Shown here piece by piece: positions 27,201 to 35,969 of a stretch of 64,000 bases of DNA. A model generated the notes under the pieces. That model was not told the DNA's origin and did not search any database. It was given only the letters and a program-made list of their open reading frames with translations. Source of the stretch: Acidobacteriaceae bacterium (GTDB lineage Bacteria > Acidobacteriota > Terriglobia > Bryobacterales > Bryobacteraceae); NCBI GenBank assembly GCA_020247055.1, contig JADCJL010000097.1:1-64000 (forward strand). Reading direction: 5' to 3'. The first letter of the stretch is position 1; each line of letters begins with the position of its first letter. Both the position numbers and the translations under genes were made by a program.

Positions 27201-27699
27201 CCGCCGCACCCTCCGCCGGAATCCATCGCTGCCCCGCCGCCCCGTTCTCCACCTCCCCCACGCCCCTCGGCCCGCTCACCCGCAGCCGCCCCGGCAATGC
27301 CCGCAACGCCGCCCGCGCCGCCGGCGCCGGCTCTCCGGCCGCCGCCATCACGCTCTCCACCCCTACTCCCCCACCCGGAGCCACCCGCACCAACGTCCCC
27401 CGCCCCGTCATCGCCCACACCGCCCCCGCCCCGTCTACCGTCAAAGCCGCCACGCCCCGGTCCACCGCCCGCGCCGCCGGCCAACCCGCCGCCACCCCCG
27501 CCGTGCCGTTAAACCGGATCAGCCCATCGGCATGGCCAATCCACAGATACCCGTCCGGCGACTGCGCCAGACACGTTATCGTCTCCTCCGGTATCCCCTG
27601 CGCCCAGTTCCAGTGGTCCACCACGTACTGCCGTGCCGGCACTCCAGGGTCCAGCCCGAAAGCCAGACTCGCCCACAGCACCAGGAAGTAAAGCAACAT
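24253..27699 (-). CDS. Hybrid sensor histidine kinase/response regulator with two-component propeller
   Basis: 1148-residue membrane sensor. A signal peptide (about 1-15) leads to an extracytoplasmic propeller of repeated WIG/LWIGT motifs (about 20-650) and a Y_Y_Y domain (about 660-730). One membrane helix (about 740-760), a dimerisation domain with phospho-acceptor MSHELRTPMNG (about 790), an HATPase domain (EDSGIGIP; YGGTGLGLAICR) and a C-terminal receiver with LVLMDCQMP (about 1020-1140) follow. The architecture matches the hybrid two-component systems that often sense oligosaccharides. The start ATG 27699 begins the signal peptide; the frame is open 16 codons further. It is divergent from the third PQQ/cytochrome gene, which it may regulate. 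Confidence 0.93.
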   Translation of the reverse strand: MLLYFLVLWASLAFGLDPGVPARQYVVDHWNWAQGIPEETITCLAQSPDGYLWIGHADGLIRFNGTAGVAAGWPAARAVDRGVAALTVDGAGAVWAMTGRGTLVRVAPGGGVGVESVMAAAGEPAPAARAALRALPGRLRVSGPRGVGEVENGAAGQRWIPAEGAAAAAFAADGTLWTVRGSGELDQWEAGGARRRAGQFRVGTPRRLQVGGKGTVWVRTADGLWSWRGGVSQEWALPGALRGESGADALVEDRRGVVWIGGRGSVGRLRGGQIELVRLPASFENAIVTALLEDREGALWIGTLTGDLFRLRDSPVSPEFEKGDETADAVSALYRDARGSVWMYSRNRGLTRWGQGGPERPVLAAGPVTQMGEDPATGVLLAGDGADSYRLEGDRLVAIPDAAAGTLGARTGWWVDGPRRRVLVARRSGLYEQGSLREPGGGRQLSARGNVALLAVGPGGVLWGSDRERLWAFSGREEKALPVPGRHADEQILTLHWEGATGVLWVGTDRGLLAWHPGQGEWSRRGLPEDRIFSLIGDGDGRLWIGTRRGIVRIESARWLAGARDAELRLTHADGLKNLNFGMSQGQSGAALAEGRILFASLEGAMAIDPRQITAPAFGPTLLLTSLTAAGQEVPLAGLAKLPAGVSQIEIAFDAFSISSPRPVSVEYWLEGIDPGWQPAGTRRSIQYSNLAPGDYRFRLRSAWADGAGRRETTLAWSIPPRLYQTTWFGVLCGLLMISLMALRMRNRSRQTALRTAELEAHVAERTRELEAAKAAAESAAAVKSEFLATMSHELRTPMNGVLGLAELLAGTRLDEAQQEMLTTLRTSGESLLEVVNDILDLSKIDSGRLQIERIPTNLPRLMADLLQVVKPMADKKRLTLTQNSRGNVVHWIEGDPARIRQIVLNLLSNAIKFTPAGWVELRVDWQETAVELAVEDSGIGIPADKLPLLFENFVQVDSSTTRLYGGTGLGLAICRRLAEAMGGTIVCTSVPGKGSTFTVRLPLLPATAPAEEAGRADEAPPEGIRVLVAEDNRTNQKVVLGLLKKLGIDATVAQNGQEAVEACERERFDLVLMDCQMPVLDGYGATRQILEKLGAGAPPIVALTAHAMEADRAKCLAAGMRGHMTKPVLLERLREVVREHCQSAATR

Positions 27700-27829
27700 T
27701 CTTCCGGATCGCTTCCCGGCTACACGGCCATGAATTCCCATCCACACGCATTGCGTATCGGCGGCGGCAAGGAAAGCAAGAGGGCGGAAGCAAAGCTTCT
27801 CCCCCTGACTACGATAAAATCAAGCGGCC

Positions 27830-30145
27830 ATGATCCGCCGCGCCTTACTCTCCCTCGCCCTCGCCTACGCCCTCGCCGCTTCCGCCCAACAGCCGCCCCC
27901 CACCTACAAAAAATACTGCGCCGCCTGCCACGCCGACTCCGCCACCGGCACCGACCGCGGCCCCAATCTCATCGACACCCGCTCCCTCCGCTCCCGCTCC
28001 CTCACCCAAATTCGCGACCTCATCCGCAACGGCACCAAAGGCGGCATGCCCGCCTTCCCCCTCCCCGCCGCCGAACTCGACTCCCTCGCCGCCGCCGTCC
28101 ACTCCTGGAACGCCTCCGCCTTCGACGCCCATCCCCCCGGCGACCCCGCCGCCGGCCGCCAACTCTTCGCCCAACAGTGCCAGCACTGCCACACCGTCGC
28201 CGGCCAGGGCGGCGCCAACGGCCCCGACCTCTCCGCCGCCGGACGCGAACTCACCGTCAAAGAACTCGACGAAACCCTCACCAACCCCTCCTCCCGCAAA
28301 GGCCAGCGCAACGGCGCCACCTGCCCCAGTTGGGCCTTCTGCCCCGACGACCCCTGGGCCGTCGTCACCGCCCGTCTCCGCGACGGCCGCTCCCTCCGCG
28401 GCTTCGCCCGCAGCCGCGGCCAGCACGACCTCCAACTCCAAACCCTCGACGGCAAAATCGTCTCCCTCACCGCCGCCGACTACTCCAAACTCGACTTCGA
28501 GAAAACCTCCCTCATGCCCGCCTTCTCTGGCAGCCCCGTCCAACGCCAGAATCTCATCGCCTACCTCAGCACCCTCGGCGGCATCGCCCCCGGCCCCGTC
28601 TCCGGCCCCGTTCCCCCCGCCACCCCCGCCGAAATCCAGCGCGTCCAGCAACCCGCCCCCGGCCAATGGCCCGGCTACCACGGCCTCCCCTCCGGCAACC
28701 GCCACAGCTCCCTCACCGAGATCCACCCCGGCAACGCCGCCAAACTCCAATCCGCCTGGACCTACTCGCTCCCCCACCTCGGCCTCCAAACCACCCCCCT
28801 CGTCGCTGACGGCATCATGTACGTCACCGCCCCCAACCAGGTCTGCGCCCTCGACGCCCGCACCGGCCGCGAAATCTGGTGCTACCTCCGCTCCCGCACC
28901 CAAGCCACCACCATCTCCGGCGACGCCGCCAAAGGCGCCCAACGCGGCGTCGCCCTCCTCGGCGACCGCGTCTTCTTCCTCACCGACGACGCCCACATGA
29001 TCGCCCTCCACCGCCTCACCGGCGCTCTCCTCTGGCAGGTCTACATGCCTACCCCCGGCTCCCCCGGCGCCTACGGCGCCACGGCCGCTCCCCTCGTCGT
29101 CGGCGACCTCGTCATCGGCGGCGTCGGCGGCGGCGATGCCCCCCTGCTCGGCTTCATCGCCGCCTACCGCGCCACCACCGGCGAAGAGGTCTGGCGCTTC
29201 CGTACCATCCCCGCCCGCGGCGAAAAGGGCTCGGAAACCTGGGGCGGCAAAGCCATCAACTACGGTGGCGGCGCCACCTGGTTCACCGGCTCCTACGACC
29301 CCGAAACCGCCACCCTCTACTGGCCCACCGGCAACCCCTATCCCGACACCGACGGCACCGACCGTGCCGGCGACAACCTCTACACCGACTCCGTCGTCGC
29401 CCTCGACGCCAAAACCGGAAAACTCAAATGGCACTTCCAGTTCACCCCCCACGACCTCTGGGACTGGGACGCCACCGAACCCCTCCTCCTCGTCGATACC
29501 AAGTTCCAGGGCCGCGACCGCAAACTCCTCCTCCAGGCCAACCGCAACGGCTTCTTCTACGTCCTCGACCGCCTCACCGGCGAGTTCCTCCTCGGCAAAC
29601 CCTTCGTCGAACGCCTCACCTGGGCCTCCGGCCTCGATCCCAAAGGACGCCCCATCCTCACCGCCAACAGCAAACCCACCCCCGGCGGCACCAAAACCTG
29701 CCCCGCCGTCCGCGGCGCCACCAACTGGTACTCCACCGCCTTTAACCCCGACACCCGCCTCTTCTACGTCATGGCCGTCGAAGACTGCAACCTCTACCGC
29801 CAGGCCGGCAGCTGGTTCGTCCCCTACAACGACCCCGCCAATCCCCCCGTCAAACTCCTCCGCGCTCTCGATATTGAAACCGGCAAAATCGTCTGGGAGG
29901 TCCCCCAAACCGGCGCCCCCGAAAGCAACTACTCGGGCGTCCTCTCCACCGCCGGCGGCCTGCTCTTCTACGGCGAATCCGGCGGCACCTTCGCCGCCGC
30001 CGACGCCAAAACCGGCAAAACCCTCTGGCACTTCAACACCGGCCAGGCCTGGAAGGCCTCCCCCATGACCTACACCGTCGACGGCAAACAGTACGTCGCC
30101 ATCGCCGGCGGCGGCAACATCTTCGCCTTCACCCTCCGGCCCTGA
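27830..30145 (+). CDS. Fused di-haem cytochrome c / PQQ-dependent dehydrogenase
   Basis: 771-residue periplasmic quinoprotein, the third of its kind here. Signal peptide (about 1-20), CAACH at 30-34, CQHCH at 117-121, beta-rich insert (LRDGRSLRGFARSRG) near residue 185, then a PQQ propeller from about 280 with FTPHDLWDWDA near 545 and a C-terminal SPMTYTVDGKQYVAIAGGG. Closest in layout to 11913-14258, but the haem linkers and two extra Cys (ATCPSWAFCPDD) differ. Substrate unknown. Codons are overwhelmingly C-ending, producing long shadow frames on the other strand. The AT-rich TACGATAAAAT just upstream could be an extended -10. Confidence 0.9.
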   Translation: MIRRALLSLALAYALAASAQQPPPTYKKYCAACHADSATGTDRGPNLIDTRSLRSRSLTQIRDLIRNGTKGGMPAFPLPAAELDSLAAAVHSWNASAFDAHPPGDPAAGRQLFAQQCQHCHTVAGQGGANGPDLSAAGRELTVKELDETLTNPSSRKGQRNGATCPSWAFCPDDPWAVVTARLRDGRSLRGFARSRGQHDLQLQTLDGKIVSLTAADYSKLDFEKTSLMPAFSGSPVQRQNLIAYLSTLGGIAPGPVSGPVPPATPAEIQRVQQPAPGQWPGYHGLPSGNRHSSLTEIHPGNAAKLQSAWTYSLPHLGLQTTPLVADGIMYVTAPNQVCALDARTGREIWCYLRSRTQATTISGDAAKGAQRGVALLGDRVFFLTDDAHMIALHRLTGALLWQVYMPTPGSPGAYGATAAPLVVGDLVIGGVGGGDAPLLGFIAAYRATTGEEVWRFRTIPARGEKGSETWGGKAINYGGGATWFTGSYDPETATLYWPTGNPYPDTDGTDRAGDNLYTDSVVALDAKTGKLKWHFQFTPHDLWDWDATEPLLLVDTKFQGRDRKLLLQANRNGFFYVLDRLTGEFLLGKPFVERLTWASGLDPKGRPILTANSKPTPGGTKTCPAVRGATNWYSTAFNPDTRLFYVMAVEDCNLYRQAGSWFVPYNDPANPPVKLLRALDIETGKIVWEVPQTGAPESNYSGVLSTAGGLLFYGESGGTFAAADAKTGKTLWHFNTGQAWKASPMTYTVDGKQYVAIAGGGNIFAFTLRP

Positions 30146-30197
30146 ACCCGGCCGCCCCGCTACCCCAGGGCGGCCGGATCAGAATCCCGCCGACTAA

Positions 30198-32063
30198 CTA
30201 AACCGCCCGCCTCAACACCCGGTTCAGCCGTTGCACAAACGCGCCCGGATCTTCAAGCGCGATGCCCTCGACGAGCAGCGCCTGGTCGAGCAACAGAAAC
30301 GCCGCGTCATCCACCAGCGAATCGTTGCTCGCCGCCAGCAGCTTCTTCACAATCTCGTGGTCCGGATTGATCTCAAGAATCGGCTTGCCCTCGGGCATCT
30401 CCTTCTGACCCATCGCCCGCAGCATCTGCCGCATCTGCAGTGACGGCTCCTCCTCATCGGAAACAATGCACGACGGGCTATCGGCCAACCGCGCCGACTG
30501 CCGCACGTCTTTCACCTTCTCCCCGAGAACCCTCTTCAGCTTCTCGAGCAGCGGCGTCAACGCCTCGCGCTTCTCCTCGGCCGTCTCGTCCTTCAGATCA
30601 TCGCCCGACGACGCCTTATTCACCGACTTCAGCTCGACGTCCTGATACTTCTCAATCCGCGAGAAGATAAACTCGTCGATCTCATCCGCCAGGATGACCA
30701 CTTCAATGTCTTTCTTCTTGTAGATCTCGAGTAGCGGGGAATTCCGCAGCTGCGTCGCGTTCTGCCCCGTGATGAAGTAAATCCCCTTCTGGCCCTCCTG
30801 CATCCGGCCCTTCACTTCGGCCAGACTCGTCCAGCCCTCGCTCTTGGTCGTCTTCACCCGGATCAGCTCAAGCAGCGTCTCTTCGTTGGCGTGATCGCTG
30901 TACAACCCTTCCTTGAGCGGGCGGTTGAACTCTTCAATGAAGTTCGTGTACTGTTCGGGATTGTCCGTCGCCAGCGACTTCAGCTCGGACAGAATCTTCT
31001 TCACGCTCGCCGTCCGGATCGCCGTCAGCACCCGGTTCTGCTGCAGAATCTCGCGGCTCACGTTGAGCGGCAAATCCTCGCTGTCGATAATCCCCCGCAC
31101 AAAGCGCAGATAGGTCGGCAGCAGCTCTTTCGAATCGTCCATGATGAAGACGCGCCGCACATACAGCTTCACGCCCGGCCGGTAGTCGGCCTGGTAGAGG
31201 TCAAACGGCGCCTTCGACGGAATGTAGAACAGCGTCGTGTACTCCATCGTCCCTTCCGCCTTGGTATGGAACCAGCACAGCGGATCCGCCCAATCGCCCG
31301 AAACGGACTTGTACAGCTCTTTGTAGTCTTCGTCTTTCAGCTCGTTCTTTGGCCGCTTCCACAACGCGCTCGCCGCGTTTACCTGCTTGGTCGTCCGCTT
31401 CTTGACCGACTTCTTTTCCGCCTCGTCCCACTCATTCTCGTCCGCCGTCAGGAAGATCGGAAAAGCGATGTGGTTCGAATACTTCTTGACGATCTCCCGC
31501 AGCTTCCAGCTATTGGCGTACTCCTTGCCCTCGGTGTGGAAGTGCAGAATCACGGTCGTGCCGCTCTTGTCCCGCTCGGCCGGCTCGAGCTCGTAGCCCG
31601 ACTTGCCATCGCTCGTCCAGCGCCAAGCCTTCTCCTCACCGGCCTTCCGCGAGATGACTTCCACCTTGTCCGCCACAATAAACGCGCTGTAAAAACCCAC
31701 GCCGAACTGCCCAATCAGGTTCGAATCTTTCTTGGCGTCGCCCGACAGGTTCGCCAGAAAGTTCTTCGTTCCCGACCGCGCAATCGTACCCAGATGCGAG
31801 ACCAGGTCCTCATCGTTCATCCCAATGCCCGTATCGGCAATCTGCAGCGTCCCCGCCGCTTCGTCTAGTTCGAGATCGATCCGCGGATCAAACGGCATCG
31901 ACTTATACGGCTCCTCGGTCAGTGACAAATACTTCAGCTTGTCCAAAGCATCCGAGGCGTTCGAGACTAATTCTCTGAGAAAAATCTCCTGATGCGAGTA
32001 CAAAGAATGTATGATCAGCTGCAAAAGCTGGCTGACTTCAGTTTGAAATTCACGTTGTGCCAT
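30198..32063 (-). CDS. htpG: Molecular chaperone HtpG (Hsp90)
   Basis: Cytosolic ATP-dependent chaperone, 621 residues, full length for bacterial Hsp90. N-terminal GHKL ATPase motifs are seen: FLRELVSNASDALDKLKY (about 29-46), IADTGIGMN (about 75) and IGQFGVGFYSAF (about 117). The middle domain has RVFIMDDSKELLPTYLRFVRGIIDSEDLPLNVSRE and a normal C-terminal dimerisation region follows. Start ATG 32063 matches the MAQREFQTEV opening of homologues. No strong Shine-Dalgarno precedes it, and no full CIRCE element is present. Confidence 0.97.
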   Translation of the reverse strand: MAQREFQTEVSQLLQLIIHSLYSHQEIFLRELVSNASDALDKLKYLSLTEEPYKSMPFDPRIDLELDEAAGTLQIADTGIGMNDEDLVSHLGTIARSGTKNFLANLSGDAKKDSNLIGQFGVGFYSAFIVADKVEVISRKAGEEKAWRWTSDGKSGYELEPAERDKSGTTVILHFHTEGKEYANSWKLREIVKKYSNHIAFPIFLTADENEWDEAEKKSVKKRTTKQVNAASALWKRPKNELKDEDYKELYKSVSGDWADPLCWFHTKAEGTMEYTTLFYIPSKAPFDLYQADYRPGVKLYVRRVFIMDDSKELLPTYLRFVRGIIDSEDLPLNVSREILQQNRVLTAIRTASVKKILSELKSLATDNPEQYTNFIEEFNRPLKEGLYSDHANEETLLELIRVKTTKSEGWTSLAEVKGRMQEGQKGIYFITGQNATQLRNSPLLEIYKKKDIEVVILADEIDEFIFSRIEKYQDVELKSVNKASSGDDLKDETAEEKREALTPLLEKLKRVLGEKVKDVRQSARLADSPSCIVSDEEEPSLQMRQMLRAMGQKEMPEGKPILEINPDHEIVKKLLAASNDSLVDDAAFLLLDQALLVEGIALEDPGAFVQRLNRVLRRAV

Positions 32064-32207
32064 GGTTGTTTAATCCAGTAAGAGAGAGTGCCTACGCTGT
32101 GGGCTGCCTGTACGGAACCAGCATGCAGGTAACCATCCGGGACCGGCGCCCGGCAATGGACGTTCAGCGCTACCCTCTATCCTAACCAATTCAGGCATAA
32201 TGCAGGC

Positions 32208-32717
32208 ATGGTCCCAGTCCCCCCCGCCATCGCCTCCCTCACCCGCCCCGCCGAAAACCTGTTCACCTACTACTTTCTCCGCGCCCTCGCCACGCTCCCC
32301 GCCCTCCCCATCACCCTCCCCCTCCTCTACTTCCGCTACCACACCATGCGCTACGAGTTCAGCCCGGAAGGGATCCGCATGAGTTGGGGCGTCCTGTTCC
32401 GCCACGAAATCGTCCTGAACTACGCCCGCATCCAGGACATCCACCTGCGCTCAAACGCCATCGAACGCTGGCTCGGCCTCGCCCGCATCGAGATCCAAAC
32501 CGCCAGCGGCTCAAGCAGCGCCGAAATGGTCCTCGAAGGCATCCCCGACCCCGCCGCCATGCGCGACTTCCTCTACGACCGCATGCGCGGCGCTTCCACC
32601 CCCACCGCCGACCCCAACGCCAGCCTCGCCGCCATCCTCCACGAAATCGCCGCCGAAATGCGCGCCCTCCGCCTCGCCCTCAACCCGGAAGCCCCCCCGC
32701 TCCATCCCCATGGTTAA
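32208..32717 (+). CDS. bPH2/YdbS-like membrane-anchored PH domain protein
   Basis: 169 residues. A hydrophobic segment (about 20-42: LFTYYFLRALATLPALPITLPLLYF) is followed by a bacterial pleckstrin-like bPH2 domain (YEFSPEGIRMSWGVLFRHEIVLNYARIQDIHL) and a charged tail. YdbS/YdbT-type proteins are membrane-anchored and of unknown cellular role. Its last eight bases overlap the start of a second PH-domain gene, indicating a coupled pair, as with ydbS-ydbT. Confidence 0.8.
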   Translation: MVPVPPAIASLTRPAENLFTYYFLRALATLPALPITLPLLYFRYHTMRYEFSPEGIRMSWGVLFRHEIVLNYARIQDIHLRSNAIERWLGLARIEIQTASGSSSAEMVLEGIPDPAAMRDFLYDRMRGASTPTADPNASLAAILHEIAAEMRALRLALNPEAPPLHPHG

Positions 32718-33399
32718 TGCCATCGAACAACTCCTTCTCGGCTGGCTCCGCGTCCCCCCGGAACCGGCCCCGCCCGAAGGCGCCCCCGGCTCCCTGCTCC
32801 TGTTTCGCGCCGGCCGCAACTACTGGCGCTGGCGTCTGCTCTGCTGGGCCGGCGCCCAGGCCGCCCTCCTGCTCCTCGTCCTCCTGCCCCTGCTACTCAG
32901 CCGGCCGCAGCCCCTCCCGGCTGGCCTCACCACCCTGCTGCTCCTCCTCTACCCCCTCCAGGCCCTCTTCACCTTCTTCGCCCAACGGCTCGACTACCGT
33001 CTCCGCTGGTACATCGTCACCGACCGCAGCCTCCGCATCCGCGCCGGCCTCTGGTCCGTCTCGGAAACCACCATGACTTTCGCCAACATCCAGGACCTCC
33101 GCATCACCGCCGACCCCCTCCAGGGCGCCCTCGGACTCGCCGACCTCGAAGTCAGCAGCGCCGGCGGCTCCGTCTCCAAAGAACCCGGCGCCAGCCCCAC
33201 CCACCTCGCCCGCTTCGCCGGCATCGACAACGCCGAAGCCCTCCGCGACCTCCTCCTCGCACGCCTCAAACGCTACCGCGACTCCGGCCTCGGCGACCGC
33301 CCCGAAGCCGCCCCTCTCACCGCCGAGGCCGCCGCCCGCGAACTGCTCGCCGAAACCCGCGCCCTCCGCGCCGCCCTCTACCCGAAAACCTCCTCGTAA
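32710..33399 (+). CDS. bPH2/YdbT-like membrane protein
   Basis: 229 residues. Two hydrophobic stretches (about 42-60 and 70-90) precede a bPH2 domain with YRLRWYIVTDRSLRIRAGLWSVSETTMTFANIQDLRI. The opening IEQLLLGWLRVPPEPAPPEGAP is seen in PH-domain proteins of this type. It overlaps the preceding PH gene by eight bases (ATGGTTAA) and its 3' end overlaps the convergent alcohol dehydrogenase by 22 bases. Function is unknown beyond membrane association. Confidence 0.8.
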   Translation: MVNAIEQLLLGWLRVPPEPAPPEGAPGSLLLFRAGRNYWRWRLLCWAGAQAALLLLVLLPLLLSRPQPLPAGLTTLLLLLYPLQALFTFFAQRLDYRLRWYIVTDRSLRIRAGLWSVSETTMTFANIQDLRITADPLQGALGLADLEVSSAGGSVSKEPGASPTHLARFAGIDNAEALRDLLLARLKRYRDSGLGDRPEAAPLTAEAAARELLAETRALRAALYPKTSS

Positions 33400-34493
33400 A
33401 GCCCCACAATCTCCTCCCGCGTCGGCACCCGCGGATTATTCCCCGGCGACCCCGACTCCAAAGCATCCGCCGCCATCTGCCCCATCACCGCCCGAAACGC
33501 CCCCGCCTCCACCCCGTATTCCCTCAGCGTCGGCACCCGCAAATCCCGGTTGAACGCCTCAAGCGCCCCCACCACATCCTCGCCCAACCCCGTATGCGCC
33601 GCAAACGCCCGATACCGCTCCGGCGCCCCCGGCAAACTGAACCGCGTCACCGCCGGCAGCAGCATCGCGTTCGACAGCCCGTGCGGAATATGAAAGTACG
33701 CCCCCAACGGCCGCGACATCCCGTGCACCAGCGCCACGCTCGCGTTCGAAAACGCCATGCCCCCCAGCATCGCCCCTGTCATCATCGCCTCCTTCGCCGC
33801 CCGGTCCCCCGCGTCCGCCCACGCCCGCCGCAGGTGCGGCACAATCAACGCCCCCGCCTGCAGCGCAATGGCGTCGGAAAACGCGCTCGCCTTCCGCGAC
33901 ACATACGCCTCCAGCGCGTGCGTCAGCGAATCAATCCCCACCGCCGCCGTCAACCCCTGCGGCATCGACAACGACAGCTCGTAATCCACCAGCGCCACCG
34001 CCGGCAGCAGATGACCATCGAGAATCATCATCTTCACGTTCCGCGCCCGGTCCGTGATAATCGTAATCCGCGTCGCCTCGCTCCCCGTCCCCGCCGTCGA
34101 AGGGATCGCAATCAGCGGCAGCCCCGGCGCCGGAATCTTGTGGTACCCCATGTACTGCGCAAGCGGCCCCGCGTTCGTCGCCAGAATCGCCATCGCCTTG
34201 GCCGCGTCAATCGCCGACCCCCCGCCCAGCGCCACCAACCCATCGCCCCCGTGCGCCCGCAGCGCCGCCAACCCCTGCTCGACGACCTCCAGATCCGGGT
34301 CCGGCGTCACCCCCGCAAACACCGCCACCGGCAACTCCTCCCGCAGCGCCCGCGCCGCCGCGCTCTCCCGCAGGTAAGGGTCCACCACCAGCAGCGGCCG
34401 CCGGATCCCCAGCCGCCTACACTCCGCCGCTGCCCCAAGCGACGCCCCCGCGCCAATCTGTATCGTCGGTGGTAACTGCAGCTTTACGACCAT
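33378..34493 (-). CDS. Iron-containing alcohol dehydrogenase
   Basis: 371-residue group III (Fe-dependent) NAD(P)-linked dehydrogenase. Cofactor motif GGGSAIDAAKAMA (about residue 95), IPSTAGTGSEAT (about 142) and metal-binding motifs DSLTHALEAYVS and HGMSRPLGAYFHIPHGLSNAMLLP (the His residues) are all present. It overlaps the end of the upstream semialdehyde dehydrogenase gene by ten bases, so the pair probably forms a two-step alcohol, aldehyde, acyl-CoA/acid route. Start ATG 34493 fits homologues; the frame is open further upstream without similarity. Confidence 0.92.
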   Translation of the reverse strand: MVVKLQLPPTIQIGAGASLGAAAECRRLGIRRPLLVVDPYLRESAAARALREELPVAVFAGVTPDPDLEVVEQGLAALRAHGGDGLVALGGGSAIDAAKAMAILATNAGPLAQYMGYHKIPAPGLPLIAIPSTAGTGSEATRITIITDRARNVKMMILDGHLLPAVALVDYELSLSMPQGLTAAVGIDSLTHALEAYVSRKASAFSDAIALQAGALIVPHLRRAWADAGDRAAKEAMMTGAMLGGMAFSNASVALVHGMSRPLGAYFHIPHGLSNAMLLPAVTRFSLPGAPERYRAFAAHTGLGEDVVGALEAFNRDLRVPTLREYGVEAGAFRAVMGQMAADALESGSPGNNPRVPTREEIVGLYEEVFG

Positions 34494-35923
34494 CGCGTCA
34501 ACGTCACCTTCGTCCGCGTGTAGAACTGAATCCCCTCGTTCCCCTGCACATGCAGGTCCCCAAAGAAACTCTCGTTCCACCCCGCGAACGGAAACAGCGC
34601 CATCGGCGCCGGCACCCCAATGTTCACCCCAATCATCCCGCAGTTCACGTTCCGCGCAAACTTCCGCGCCGCCCCGCCCGACCGCGTATAAATCACCGCC
34701 CCGTTCCCGTACGGCGACTCGTTCGCCCGCGCAATCGCCCCGTCCAGATCCTCCTCCCGCAGCAGTGTCAACACCGGTCCAAACACCTCATCCCGCAACA
34801 AACCCGACTCCGCCCCCACCCCCGAAACAATGCTCGGCCCCACAAAATAACCCCCGGCCGGCCGTGCGTGCCGCCGCCCATCCACCAGCATCTCCACCCC
34901 CTGCGCCTCCCCCATCGCCAAATACCGCCGCACCCGCTCCTCCGCCGCCCCGTCAATCACCGGCCCCATCCCCACCGCCGCCCCCTCATCCGTCGCCCCC
35001 ACCGCCATCGTCTCGGCCAATCCCCGCAGCCGCTCCGTAATCGGCTCCGCCGCCCGCCCCGCCACCACCGCCACGCTCCCCGCCATGCACCGCTGCCCCG
35101 CGCACCCGAACGACGACGACAAAATCGCCTCCGCCGCCAGATCCATATCCGCGTCCGGCATCACAATCATGAAGTTCTTCGCCCCGCCCGCCGCCTGCAC
35201 CCGCTTCCCGTTCGCCGTCCCCCGCCGGTACACCTCCCGCGCCACCGGCGTCGATCCCACAAAGCTCACCGCCGCAATCCCCGGATGGTCCAAAATCGCG
35301 TGCACCGTCTCCACCCCGCCGTGCACCAGGTTCAACACCCCCGGCGGCAACCCCGCCTCCACCAGCAGCTCCACCAGCCGCGCCGCCGTCAACGGCACCT
35401 TCGGCGACGGCTTAAACACAAACGTGTTCCCGCACGCCAGCGCCAGCGGAATCATCCACAGCGGAATCATCGCCGGAAAATTATACGGCGTAATCCCCGC
35501 GCAAACCCCCACCGGAAACCGCTCCGCCTCCCCGTCAATGTTCCGCGCCACCTGCCCCAGCTTCTGCCCCATCAGCAGCGACGGAATCCCGCACGCAAGG
35601 TCCACCACATCCAGCCCCCGCCGCAAATCCCCCTGCGCCTCGACGAGCGTCTTGCCGTGCTCCCGGCAAATCAGCAGCGCAATCTCGGCGAACTTCTCCT
35701 CGAGCAGCGCCTTGTAGCGGAACAGAATCCGCGCCCGGTCCCCCGGCGGCGTCTCCGCCCACCCCGCCAGCGCTCCCCGCGCCGCCCGCACCGCCGCGTC
35801 CACATCCGCCGCGCTCCCCACCGGGCACCGCGCAATCTCCACCCCCCGCGAAGGGTTCATCACCGCCGTCCATTCCGCCGCCGCGCTCGGCGTCCATCGA
35901 TTCGCAATCAGATTCTCAAGCAT
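34484..35923 (-). CDS. mmsA: CoA-acylating methylmalonate-semialdehyde dehydrogenase-type ALDH
   Basis: 479 residues, ALDH superfamily. It has the MmsA-type TPYNFPAMIPLWMIPLALACGNTFVFKPSPKVP cofactor region (about 135-168), FVGSTPVAREVY, catalytic Cys in SSSFGCAGQRCMA (about 275) and the late FAGWNESFFGDLHVQG/FYTRTKVTLTRW tail that marks MmsA/IolA. Family members convert methylmalonate or malonate semialdehyde to propionyl- or acetyl-CoA in valine and inositol breakdown. Neither pathway is otherwise present here. Start ATG 35923 is favoured over an earlier TTG. Coupled to the iron alcohol dehydrogenase. Confidence 0.88.
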   Translation of the reverse strand: MLENLIANRWTPSAAAEWTAVMNPSRGVEIARCPVGSAADVDAAVRAARGALAGWAETPPGDRARILFRYKALLEEKFAEIALLICREHGKTLVEAQGDLRRGLDVVDLACGIPSLLMGQKLGQVARNIDGEAERFPVGVCAGITPYNFPAMIPLWMIPLALACGNTFVFKPSPKVPLTAARLVELLVEAGLPPGVLNLVHGGVETVHAILDHPGIAAVSFVGSTPVAREVYRRGTANGKRVQAAGGAKNFMIVMPDADMDLAAEAILSSSFGCAGQRCMAGSVAVVAGRAAEPITERLRGLAETMAVGATDEGAAVGMGPVIDGAAEERVRRYLAMGEAQGVEMLVDGRRHARPAGGYFVGPSIVSGVGAESGLLRDEVFGPVLTLLREEDLDGAIARANESPYGNGAVIYTRSGGAARKFARNVNCGMIGVNIGVPAPMALFPFAGWNESFFGDLHVQGNEGIQFYTRTKVTLTRWS

Positions 35924-35969
35924 CCGTCTGCCAGCGTAACGCAACCCGCTCGGGCGAAACTAGAAAGCA

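Noticed and set aside
27845-30031. 728-residue antisense frame opposite the third PQQ/cytochrome gene
   Set aside because: Same codon-bias artefact; the sense frame has signal peptide, two haem motifs and a full propeller.
32086-32094. CIRCE-like half site (GAGTGCCTA) upstream of htpG
   Set aside because: The matching TTAGCACTC half at nine-base spacing is absent on inspection, so HrcA control is not supported.
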